A stretch of 24,843 nt of DNA from Sergeia podlipaevii (lineage: Eukaryota > Euglenozoa > Kinetoplastea > Trypanosomatida > Trypanosomatidae), in the NCBI GenBank assembly GCA_030849805.1, contig JASANZ010001923.1:1-24843 (forward strand), given 5' to 3'. The notes under the pieces were generated by a model, which saw only the letters and a program-made list of their open reading frames with translations, searched no databases and was not told where the DNA came from. Made by a program: the position numbers and the translations under genes. Below, piece after piece: positions 10,449-17,796 of the stretch (position 1 is its first letter; each line of letters begins with the position of its first letter).

Positions 10449-11234
10449 TTAAGCGCTGGATGAACCTCCACGCAGGCGGCGCGGCAGCAGCTCCCGTACA
10501 TCCTTCGCCTTCACCACTTCCTCTTCCACAAACTCGCGCAGGCTCTTCAGCCCTGCATTATCCGTCACACTCAACCCCTCACAGGAGTCAAGCCAAAGAA
10601 AATTGGCGGCGTGCATCCTCGCTTTACTCGGGGTATCATCGACCAATATGGTGTTCTCTGGAGTCGCAATGTCCGGAAAGGCTGCGAAGACACGTGAGAG
10701 GTCCTTTACCGTCGCGTGAAGGTCATCAGGTGAGCTGAGCTGAACCCGGCGGTAGTTATCTGGGTCCGTGTGCTCGCGAGACCACACAAATTCGAATTTC
10801 AATGGGCACTCCAGTTCGGTGGCAGCAGTAGATGACTGCCCAAACTTGGATCCCCGCTTGCTGAATCTACTGGACATGCCATCGCCTTGTGCTGAAGATG
10901 CAGAAGTGGACGCTGTAGACGACGCAAGTGCCTCAACCGCGCCATCGTCGGCCCGTGGTGATGACGTCATCAAGAGACCCTTCTGTTGAAAGATAGATGG
11001 GCTCTGCAATGCCGCCTGTACCAGTGGGGTCGTGTTGCGAGCCGTGGTGGAGCTCCACACGGCAAGCCGGCAATGCTTTTGAAGCTGCAGAAGGGTTTCC
11101 AGCACGTGAGGGCGTAGCCACACCTTGGACAGTCCAATAAGAAGATCTTCGGGAGGCATGCCACTGGGTACTTTGCGTGTATGTATCCGCTCCACGAGTG
11201 TGCCACGCAGCCCTAGAACAAGAAGAGGTTTCAT
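10449..11234 (-). CDS. FCP1/NIF-type HAD-fold protein, predicted catalytically inactive
   Basis: 261 residues with the fold of NLI-interacting-factor / FCP1-like phosphatases (haloacid dehalogenase superfamily). Visible family elements are LRPHVLETLLQLQKHCRLAV (40-59), the WSSTT motif (60-64), SREHT (152-156), VKDLSRVF (176-183) and ILVDDTPSKARMHAANFLWL (196-215) with the acidic pair D199-D200. The catalytic motif, normally DxDx(T/V) near the N terminus, reads GLRGT (8-12). Both aspartates, including the nucleophile, are replaced by Gly8 and Arg10. A Ser/Ala-rich insertion occupies about 93-140. It is therefore probably a pseudophosphatase acting by binding, though a sequencing change cannot be excluded. 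I start at the ATG at 11234; one codon further upstream is TTG. The stop is TAA. Confidence 0.8.
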   Translation of the reverse strand: MKPLLVLGLRGTLVERIHTRKVPSGMPPEDLLIGLSKVWLRPHVLETLLQLQKHCRLAVWSSTTARNTTPLVQAALQSPSIFQQKGLLMTSSPRADDGAVEALASSTASTSASSAQGDGMSSRFSKRGSKFGQSSTAATELECPLKFEFVWSREHTDPDNYRRVQLSSPDDLHATVKDLSRVFAAFPDIATPENTILVDDTPSKARMHAANFLWLDSCEGLSVTDNAGLKSLREFVEEEVVKAKDVRELLPRRLRGGSSSA

Positions 11235-11362
11235 CAAAGCAAAAGAAAATATATTTATTTCAAATTTGTGTGTGTGTGTGTACTATATCGCTCACACAAC
11301 CACCTGTGTGCTTTTTTTTTCTTTCTTTTTCTAATGAATAATATGCTGCTACTACTTCTACT

Positions 11363-11387
11363 CTGATTGTCCAATCATAAAAAAGTA

Positions 11388-11438
<51 letters not shown>

Positions 11439-11439
11439 C
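11363..11439 (-). promoter_or_regulatory. compound CT/TA tract and trans-splice acceptor for the NIF-fold gene
   Basis: On the minus strand about ten CT units (plus-strand 11419-11439) are followed by about fourteen TA units (11391-11418), a T6 run, and the first AG at 11363-11364. The ATG at 11234 is the first downstream, after about 128 nt. The TA block makes this an unusual acceptor, since the pyrimidine-only tract lies about 55 nt from the AG. Confidence 0.55.
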
Positions 11440-12282
11440 GGAATAATAAGAAAAAGGGGGAAAAAAATGATACATATGCCTTGAAAAAAAACAGGAAGAC
11501 AAGTCAAGACAGCACATAATGGCTACTCACATCTGGATATAATCAGGCAGATCTTCACATCACATACACTCGTATAGCGCTAACATAAGCACTGTGCATG
11601 ACACGTACACAAAGGAAAACAATCATGAACAATATTGCTTTTTCCAATTTTTTTTTTAAGCATAAATCATGTGAATTCCTGCAATATGACGCACACGGCA
11701 AGCAGCTAGAGATCCTTCACGTTTGCAATAATTTCATTCAAAAAAATAATTGTTTTTGTTATTTTCTTAACTGATAAATAAAGCAGAAGTGGCAGCTAAA
11801 AAAAACGTACCATACAATGAAAAGCGGAGAAAGAAGCAACAAAAATAGGAGAGATAAAGAAAAAAGAAAAATAAATCAAGGCGTCACCATCATCCCAAAT
11901 AAACACCGAATGCAAAAAGGAGCGCAGGCCCTTTCCTCCTCAATCTCTTCTCTTTTAAAATAATAATAATAATAATTTTTTTGAATATTATGTATATTAA
12001 TTTATATATCTGTCTGTATGTGAGTTGCACCGCATACACAGATTTCAGTCATTTTTTTTTTTCTTCGTTGTGTGTGTATGTGTGGTACCTCATACAACGT
12101 AGATAGAGCCACCTTTGTGTTTGTGAAGAAGGTTTTCAAAAATAAGTTTTTCTGTTTTTTTTTTTTCAGGTTTATGTGTGTGATCGTAATGGTAAAAATA
12201 ACAACAACAGCATTTGCAAAGGAAGAGAAAATGAGAGGGAGGCAACGTGCATGGAGCGCGTTGCCGTCATGGGTGGTAACAA

Positions 12283-12306
12283 ACACACGCACACACACAC
12301 ACACAC
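12283..12306. repeat. CA dinucleotide microsatellite
   Basis: A (CA)n run on the plus strand within the PSS-NIF spacer. It explains the Thr/His repeats in the spurious plus-strand frames there. Confidence 0.8.
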
Positions 12307-12684
12307 AGTATCAAGTGTTCATATCAACTTTTCTTGTCAACATCTCCCTCCCCCCCCCTCTCTCCTTCAGTCCCCAATAGATAGCGGTAATCACTCGCGT
12401 TTGCATTTGAAGGCGTTTGAGTGAAATGATAGAGTGCTTATAAGTGCTGATATAAACGAATTGTGTGTTCCCTTTGATTCAACGGCTTTCACAGCCCCCA
12501 ACTACAACTACAGTAACATGAAAATACCAAATATGAACAACCGCAATTCAAACATATGCATAAAAGAGAGAAATACGTGAGGAGGAAAAATGAAAAAGTA
12601 ATGATATTCAATGTACCAGTGATATTGCTTCCATACTCTTGCCACTCTCGACTCCTCACTGTTTGCTTTTTTGCTGTTCTTTTT

Positions 12685-12701
12685 TGTTGTTGTTGACTTC
12701 T
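12685..12701 (-). repeat. copy 1 of 17-nt direct repeat in PSS 3' region
   Basis: In transcript sense this reads AGAAGTCAACAACAACA. An identical 17-mer occurs at 12874-12890, and both are flanked on the same side by purine-rich sequence. It lies downstream of the PSS stop, so it could be a 3' UTR element, though CAA repeats arise easily by slippage. Confidence 0.6.
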
Positions 12702-12737
12702 ATTTCGTTCTCTCTTTCTTTCTCAAACCCGTGTGTA

Positions 12738-12759
12738 AGAGAGAGAGAGAGAGAGAGAA
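12738..12759. repeat. GA dinucleotide microsatellite
   Basis: A (GA)n run on the plus strand, read as CT repeats in the transcribed direction. It lies between the two copies of the 17-nt repeat downstream of PSS. Confidence 0.8.
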
Positions 12760-12873
12760 GAAAAAAATAGGGGAAAAGCACATGAGATAGATTTTCCCTT
12801 ATTCTTTCATGCATACAAACAACATTTGCTAGCTAGTAGTGTGCTTTGTTGCCGTTGTTGTCGTTGTTGTTGT

Positions 12874-12890
12874 TGTTGTTGTTGACTTCT
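12874..12890 (-). repeat. copy 2 of 17-nt direct repeat in PSS 3' region
   Basis: Identical to the 17-mer at 12685-12701 and 40 nt past the PSS stop codon. The CAA run extends further on the transcript 3' side (plus-strand GTT repeats from about 12854). Confidence 0.6.
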
Positions 12891-12930
12891 TTTTCCTTTT
12901 CTCTTCTTTTTTTCTTCATCTGCCGCTCTT

Positions 12931-14445
12931 TTACTTTCGCCAGAACAATATGCGTCCCTGATACGGTGTCACAAAGGCTTCAAACTGCGCACGGCCAATC
13001 TGAAGATCCGGGAGTCCCATGAAAAACAGCCCTAGAATGCTCAGCACGGCGCCGTAGAAGAACAAGTTCACCCCCACGTATGCAAGCCCGCGCTTGCTGA
13101 GACGTTGTGAGCTGCTAAGAGCGCCAAAGTACATGATCAGCCATACCGCAAAGAGCGTCACACCAGCCATCCATGGAATGATGACATACACAGGCATCAG
13201 TTCCTGAAAGTAACTCCCCTCGTACATCATCTTGAAGCTCACAATCGTCTCCAGCACAAGACCAAGCGTGGTCACCCACGCCGTTGTGCCGATGCGAGTA
13301 ACGCGCGGGTTACTCATGTATTCGTAGTACTCGCGCATGCCAGGAATCGCCAACGCCGCCCAGAGCGCGAGTCGTCCCGTGACGAGGTGGTGAGTGTGCG
13401 GCATGTTGAGCATGGCCTTGAGCGTAAAGCAGTTGAGCTCCTGAACAAAGAGCAAAACAAGAATGCCACAGACTTGAAAGAAGCGCTTAGGACTTTGAAA
13501 AACGTTCCAGTGATAGGAGACAAACGTCTTGGGGCTGAACTGCCCTAACAAGTGACGCACCTTCCCCTTTACAGTCGGAATCTGTCGGTAAGACATCCAG
13601 TGATAACGCTTCGCCTTGAGCTGCTTGAGTAGCCACATCCCCACAATCGTACCTCCCGTGTTGCACACCAGGACGTCAAGAATGATATGGTCCCACCAGC
13701 ACTCGCGGAAGTTTGGCAGCGCGTGCTGAAACGTGACCTCGAGTACCTCAAAGCCCAGGGAGATGCACGTCACCATGCGCCAGTCGCGAAGGATGATCGT
13801 CTTGACGACATAGCCAAGAGAGTGAGCCACAATGAACATGTCGAAAGCGGTGTGGAAAAACAAATAGGGTTCTTCCGGGGTGCTCATGCGGCAGTCTACT
13901 GCGTACTCACGTTCTGGCGGGGGACTCTTCAGAGAAGGGTCAAAATACTGAAAAATGCGCTGAATGGTAGGCAGATCCTGAAAGAAGAGAAAAGTCAAAA
14001 ACACACCATAGAGCACGCCACACGCGAGCACGGTGCGCCACACGACAGGGTGGGGTCGAATCATCAGCGAATCTGGGAGATGAACAGCACCAAAGCCGAT
14101 GAAAGTAAAGGCGGCTGCACAGAGACCAAGCTTAATGTTCGCCTCTACCCCGGTGTACACGTCGCGACTGTAGCGTGCGGCGAGCAGCAGCACCATGACA
14201 ATACTAAAGAGAGCAAGCACCGTGTGTGAAGCGTAGCTCTCCGACTGTGTTGATACGATATCATTTTGGTCCTTCTGCAGTTGCTGTTGATCAGGTGTCA
14301 AAGTGGCAATGTTGGCACTGTTGCCGTCGCCTTTGGCTTCGGAAATCGTCTCAGAGTTCTTGCCAGACTGATATCGCAGTTCCTGATGTTGTTGAGGTTG
14401 CTCTTGAGCCTGAGACGACGCCATATTGCCTTTCTTCCTGCTCAT
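12931..14445 (-). CDS. PSS: phosphatidylserine synthase, base-exchange type (PSS1/PSS2 family)
   Basis: Integral membrane enzyme that makes phosphatidylserine by exchanging the head group of an existing phospholipid for serine, normally in the ER or mitochondria-associated membrane. Family signatures are PEREYAVDC (177-185), CGVLYGVFLTFLFFQDLP (142-159) and the central block FRECWWDHIILDVLVCNTGG (246-265). About nine or ten hydrophobic segments are visible, roughly at 73-92, 104-123, 136-157, 195-219, 250-273 and several in the C-terminal half. The N-terminal 70 residues are hydrophilic, Gln-rich and probably cytosolic. Its length of 504 residues is near the usual size for this family. I use the ATG at 14445; the frame extends three codons further to a GTG, which is not a likely eukaryotic start and would lack other support. 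The sequence alone does not show whether it prefers phosphatidylcholine or phosphatidylethanolamine. The stop is TAA. Confidence 0.93.
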   Translation of the reverse strand: MSRKKGNMASSQAQEQPQQHQELRYQSGKNSETISEAKGDGNSANIATLTPDQQQLQKDQNDIVSTQSESYASHTVLALFSIVMVLLLAARYSRDVYTGVEANIKLGLCAAAFTFIGFGAVHLPDSLMIRPHPVVWRTVLACGVLYGVFLTFLFFQDLPTIQRIFQYFDPSLKSPPPEREYAVDCRMSTPEEPYLFFHTAFDMFIVAHSLGYVVKTIILRDWRMVTCISLGFEVLEVTFQHALPNFRECWWDHIILDVLVCNTGGTIVGMWLLKQLKAKRYHWMSYRQIPTVKGKVRHLLGQFSPKTFVSYHWNVFQSPKRFFQVCGILVLLFVQELNCFTLKAMLNMPHTHHLVTGRLALWAALAIPGMREYYEYMSNPRVTRIGTTAWVTTLGLVLETIVSFKMMYEGSYFQELMPVYVIIPWMAGVTLFAVWLIMYFGALSSSQRLSKRGLAYVGVNLFFYGAVLSILGLFFMGLPDLQIGRAQFEAFVTPYQGRILFWRK

Positions 14446-14542
14446 CCTGACCACACTACGTTTCTCCAGTTCTTCTTTTTTTTTTCTTTTACTGCTGCTA
14501 GCAAACTCTTTTAAATATTATGCGTTGGTTTTCGTCTTTTAA

Positions 14543-14573
14543 CTGGTGTTGTAACACACACACAAAAAAAAAA
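14543..14573 (-). promoter_or_regulatory. polypyrimidine tract and trans-splice acceptor for PSS
   Basis: On the minus strand T10 followed by GT repeats leads to ACACCAG, with AG at 14543-14544. No AG occurs between the tract and this site. The first ATG downstream is at 14445, after a 97-nt 5' UTR. Confidence 0.7.
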
Positions 14574-14701
14574 TGCGGACGCTCGCTCACGCGCAGGAGA
14601 AGAAAGACACAAAAAAATATATAGTAATAACTATATAATACTATGTCAATTTGTTTGCCTTCGGATATCGAGTTTAAGAGAAAGTGTGCTGCTGTAGTGG
14701 C

Positions 14702-14733
14702 CAGCTATTATTGTTGACTGACAATAATAGCTG
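14702..14733 (-). other. perfect 13-bp stem-loop in the spacer
   Basis: The arms 14702-14714 and 14721-14733 are exact reverse complements, with a 6-nt loop. In the transcribed sense the loop is CAGTCA. The hairpin sits about 160 nt upstream of the PSS splice acceptor, in what is probably the NAD(P)HX-repair 3' UTR or the spacer. Its function is unknown. The match is a direct observation; any RNA role is inference. Confidence 0.75.
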
Positions 14734-15372
14734 ACAGAGAGGTATGCACGACAGTCCTCAGCGCGAGAAAGTAAGATAAAAAAAATATATTTTAAAAAAT
14801 AGGTAAATGAAGAATACCTTTTGAATGTTTAAAAAAACAAATGGAAAAATAAAGAAAAGGAGCAATAATGTACTAAAGTTCATCGCCAATGTGAGAAAAA
14901 CAGAAAAACAGAATCTCAAAAAAAATAAAAAAAAATGAGGGGCAACTTCACACCTACCAGTATGACATACCATAAGCACACATGCGTGCGCAACATACGC
15001 ACACACACAAAAAGAACAACAACAACTAAACAAGCAAGATTAAATCGCTGATAAAGAAAATGCCAGTGTAAGAGTCTCTTGCAGCGTTGCATTTCAGGTG
15101 TGTGTAGCCCTGTGCGCTCGTCTTTTAAAAAATCTTTCCCTCCGCCCTTTTTTTTGGAAGCGTACAAGGAAGCAAATGCGCAGGAAGCGCACGCTAAGGC
15201 AATTGCATTCGATCGCTTTCCCTTTCGAAATGGTAATACATATATTGTTTTGGTAGTCAAGCGCCGTACGTAGAGAAAGAAGTAAAGTGGAATGCTAAGT
15301 CAACATAGACGCACAATGAGCACGATACCCTAATAATAATAATAATAAATGCTTCCTTGTCGATAACAAACG

Positions 15373-15399
15373 TTTTTTTTTTTTAAGGGGGGGGGGGGG
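15373..15399. repeat. adjacent poly-T and poly-G homopolymers
   Basis: T12, AA and G13 follow one another on the plus strand, so the presumed NAD(P)HX-repair 3' UTR would read C13 TT A12. It starts about 53 nt after the stop codon. Runs this long are prone to sequencing and assembly length errors. Confidence 0.8.
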
Positions 15400-15452
15400 T
15401 ATGGTCGCGTTGCACTCGCACTTATGCCCTCTCAGCTTGTTTGTTTGTTTTC

Positions 15453-17285
15453 TTAAATAGACGATTGCTTCGAGTGCAGCTCCCCCTCGCACGTACCGCA
15501 GTTTACGCAGTAGGTGATGTTTGGTATCAACTCCGTCGCCCTAAGACCCCGCGTGCCTCGCCCAGGGCACCCTTCCACCACCATATCCGCCGCCACTGCA
15601 TGCGCAAGAGCAGCGGCACAGGTCGCCTCGTACACAGAGAGAAATCCCTGCGCTGAAATGCCAGCAATCACCCCTGTCAACACGTCCCCCATGCCACCCG
15701 TGGCCATCCCAGCATTGCCTGCGTCTATAATTGAGCAGTGCGTGTGTGCGGGGCAACAGCTGCCGCCCAGCTCCACCACCTCGGAGGCGATGTGGCGATA
15801 GACAATCGTGCCAGGTCCCTTGAGCAAGCACACACCACCCAGCATGGCCGCTATCTTGCGCGCAGCGGCGATGCGGTCGGCCTCCACCTCAGCAATGGTG
15901 CAGCACAACAGACGCGCAGCCTCACCCGGGTGTGGTGTCACGACGCTGTTGGGCAAGGTAGGAAGGGCAGAAAAAGGGTGGCCCTCTTCCGTTTTGACGC
16001 TATGTGAAGAGGAATAGTAAAGATCTGCCAGCAGAATAAGCGCATCTGCGTCGAGTACTAGTGTCTTTTGAGGGTGGAGGCGTGCGTGCTCGAGGACTGC
16101 TAGAAAGCTTGCGAGTGAGCTGTCTGAGTAGTGTCCCAGACCTGGACCTGCCGCTATGGTTGTACTCCACTCTAGCGCTTGGTGCAGTGTCTTCTTGTCT
16201 GCCGCATCAAGATGGCCGCCTTCGCGGAATACGGCAGTCACCATTACTTCTGGACAACGACTCAGCAGCGGGGCCACGTGGGCCTCATCAGTCATGACGC
16301 GGGTCAACCCGGCCCCAGAGCACAAGGTGGCTTCGGCTGCCATCATGATGGCGCCACCCATGCCGTGGCTGCCTCCTAGCAGCACAACCTTTCCATTTGA
16401 CCCCTTGTGCGCACACGCCACACGCCTGCGAGCAAAGAAAAGAACAAGGTCTTCGTGAGAGAGGCGTCTGCACATGGCGGCATCGATGTGCTTCTTGTCT
16501 TTCAGCATCCACTCCTCCAGGTTCAACGGAGCAAAGTGTAGTTGACCAACAAAATCTCGTGCTCGCCCCGTGAGGAGGCCCGGCTTCAAGGAGATAAAGC
16601 TCACCGTGTGCTCTGCAATGACACAGCGCGCTTCGCGAGCGCGATCACCGTCACCACCGTCCTGACCGCAGACGCTCCCAGTCTCCGCGTCGAGCCCGGA
16701 AGGGATGTCGATTGCTACCCGAGGGACCTGCATCGCGTTGATACGTGCGATGATGTCCGCGTAGATGCCGCGAGGTCCGCCTGTGATGCCAGTGCCAAGA
16801 AGACCGTCCACAATGAGATCCACATCCGCAGGAAACGCGTCTGCGCTGCTAGCGGTCCCGCTAGTCGATGGTTCCTGCAGGACCTTAATGGAGCCACCAC
16901 CTGCCTCCCAGACACTCTTCGCTGCTGTCGCCTCCGGCGGTAGGGTCTTGCCCGGGTTGAGCGGCACCGCCAGCACCGTCACGTTGATGCCGCTGCGTCG
17001 GGCAAGGTCAGCGATGACGTAGCCATCGCCGCCGTTATTGCCTGTGCCAACGACGATTAGCCAGTGGGACGTGCGTGGGTAGCGACTACGAAACACCTTG
17101 AAGGCAGCGGTGCCAGCGCGAACCATGAGGTCGCTGAGCGTGATGCCAGTACTCGCCGCGGCCTCTCGCTCTGCATCTCGTAGCCAGGCTGCAGACCATA
17201 CGTACTTGGAGAGATTCCTCTCTGTGCTTGTGGTAGTTGCAGCGCTTGACTGAACGTGCACGCGCGCAGCAAGTTTCCTGAGCAT
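15453..17285 (-). CDS. Nnr: bifunctional NAD(P)H-hydrate repair enzyme (epimerase + ADP/ATP-dependent dehydratase)
   Basis: Repairs damaged, hydrated NADH and NADPH. The N-terminal YjeF_N domain epimerises R/S-NAD(P)HX: GTGNNGGDGYV at 80-90, DGLLGTGITGGPRG at 160-173, AIDIPSGLDAETG at 191-203. The C-terminal carbohydrate-kinase-fold domain dehydrates the S form: VLLGGSHGMGGA at 301-312, GPGLG 380-384, LDADAL 411-416, TPHPGEAARLL 450-460, LKGPGTIVY 488-496, and ATGGMGDVLTG 528-538 with catalytic-type Asp533. At 610 residues it matches a complete fusion. Animals usually encode the two activities in separate genes (NAXE, NAXD), while bacteria and trypanosomatids fuse them. The N terminus MLRKLAARVHVQSS is basic and lacks acidic residues, which is compatible with mitochondrial targeting but unproven. 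A longer in-frame ATG at 17552 is rejected because it lies upstream of the splice acceptor. The stop is TAA. Confidence 0.93.
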   Translation of the reverse strand: MLRKLAARVHVQSSAATTTSTERNLSKYVWSAAWLRDAEREAAASTGITLSDLMVRAGTAAFKVFRSRYPRTSHWLIVVGTGNNGGDGYVIADLARRSGINVTVLAVPLNPGKTLPPEATAAKSVWEAGGGSIKVLQEPSTSGTASSADAFPADVDLIVDGLLGTGITGGPRGIYADIIARINAMQVPRVAIDIPSGLDAETGSVCGQDGGDGDRAREARCVIAEHTVSFISLKPGLLTGRARDFVGQLHFAPLNLEEWMLKDKKHIDAAMCRRLSHEDLVLFFARRRVACAHKGSNGKVVLLGGSHGMGGAIMMAAEATLCSGAGLTRVMTDEAHVAPLLSRCPEVMVTAVFREGGHLDAADKKTLHQALEWSTTIAAGPGLGHYSDSSLASFLAVLEHARLHPQKTLVLDADALILLADLYYSSSHSVKTEEGHPFSALPTLPNSVVTPHPGEAARLLCCTIAEVEADRIAAARKIAAMLGGVCLLKGPGTIVYRHIASEVVELGGSCCPAHTHCSIIDAGNAGMATGGMGDVLTGVIAGISAQGFLSVYEATCAAALAHAVAADMVVEGCPGRGTRGLRATELIPNITYCVNCGTCEGELHSKQSSI

Positions 17286-17796
17286 ATATTGAATGAAAGA
17301 ACTCCTTCTCTTGTTAAAATATCTCGGTGTGTATCTCGATGTTGTCCAAACGTTTTGTTCTGCCTTTGTGCTCTGCAATTCTACAAAAAAAAGAAAAAAA
17401 ACGCCAATTGCCTGCAAACCATTGAAGAAGTGTACATGAGGAAAGAAAAAAAAAACAAGAAGGGAAAAAATGAACGCACCAAAGTCAAGCGATAGCATTG
17501 TGCGTACATTTCGATCGCCGCAAAACAGACAAACACACAGTAGAACGTGCATGAGGGAGCGCCGCTATGGCACGAGACCAAAGCCACACTCACATCATGG
17601 CAATCAAGCACACCAATAACATGTTCCAAGACAGCAAAGAAAAAAAAGAAAAGCAGATTTCGTTTAGTTAGTAGCGAATCAATAAAAAAAAAAAAGAACC
17701 CATGGACATGCACAGCAAGCATTTCTCATTCATATACCACCAATACACCCTCTCTCGTTTGCCGACAAAAAAAAAAAGGAAGGCTCACAGAGGTCC
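17286..17796. other. spacer between poly(A) polymerase and NAD(P)HX repair genes
   Basis: A 511-nt interval. An open frame continues in phase upstream of the NAD(P)HX-repair ATG as far as 17552. Its extra 89 residues are low-complexity Phe/Leu/Val-rich sequence that runs through the splice-site polypyrimidine tract, so I treat them as untranslated. A runs lie at 17640-17650, 17682-17695 and 17766-17777. Confidence 0.65.
17381..17400 (-). promoter_or_regulatory. polypyrimidine tract and trans-splice acceptor for NAD(P)HX repair gene
   Basis: The minus strand reads TTTTTTTCTTTTTTTTGTAG and ends in AG at 17381-17382. The first ATG downstream is at 17285, giving a 95-nt 5' UTR. This site decides the start: the longer frame beginning at 17552 would begin upstream of the acceptor. 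Confidence 0.78.

Larger units (their letters stand above)
11235..12930. other. spacer between PSS and NIF-fold genes
   Basis: About 1.7 kb of AT-rich repeat-rich DNA with no convincing gene. It includes the PSS 3' UTR with two copies of a 17-nt element, (GA)n at 12738-12759, (CA)n at 12283-12306, AAT repeats near 11961-11976, and the compound TA/GA microsatellite that forms part of the next splice signal. The open frames at 12002-12424 are mostly low-complexity shadows of the repeats. Confidence 0.6.
14446..15452. other. spacer between NAD(P)HX repair and PSS genes
   Basis: About 1 kb with no credible gene. Next to the upstream stop is a 13-G run (15387-15399) beside a 12-T run (15373-15384) on the plus strand. 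The perfect hairpin at 14702-14733 and the PSS splice acceptor are listed separately. A more complex stretch at about 15060-15275 has an open frame on each strand (64 and 114 codons). The minus-strand one starts at TTG, and neither shows a recognisable domain. Confidence 0.6.

Noticed and set aside
14916..15260. 114-codon minus-strand frame between the NAD(P)HX-repair and PSS genes, with a hydrophobic stretch
   Set aside because: It begins at TTG, its first ATG comes more than halfway through, and the end is Phe/Leu-rich repeat translation. No family is recognisable.
15453..15461. C-terminal SSI of the NAD(P)HX repair protein as a glycosomal PTS1 signal
   Set aside because: It does not fit the SKL-type consensus closely enough to support import.
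17286..17552. 89-residue N-terminal extension of the NAD(P)HX repair protein
   Set aside because: It reads through the polypyrimidine tract and lies upstream of the predicted AG. It is Phe/Leu low-complexity and is not needed by the YjeF_N domain.
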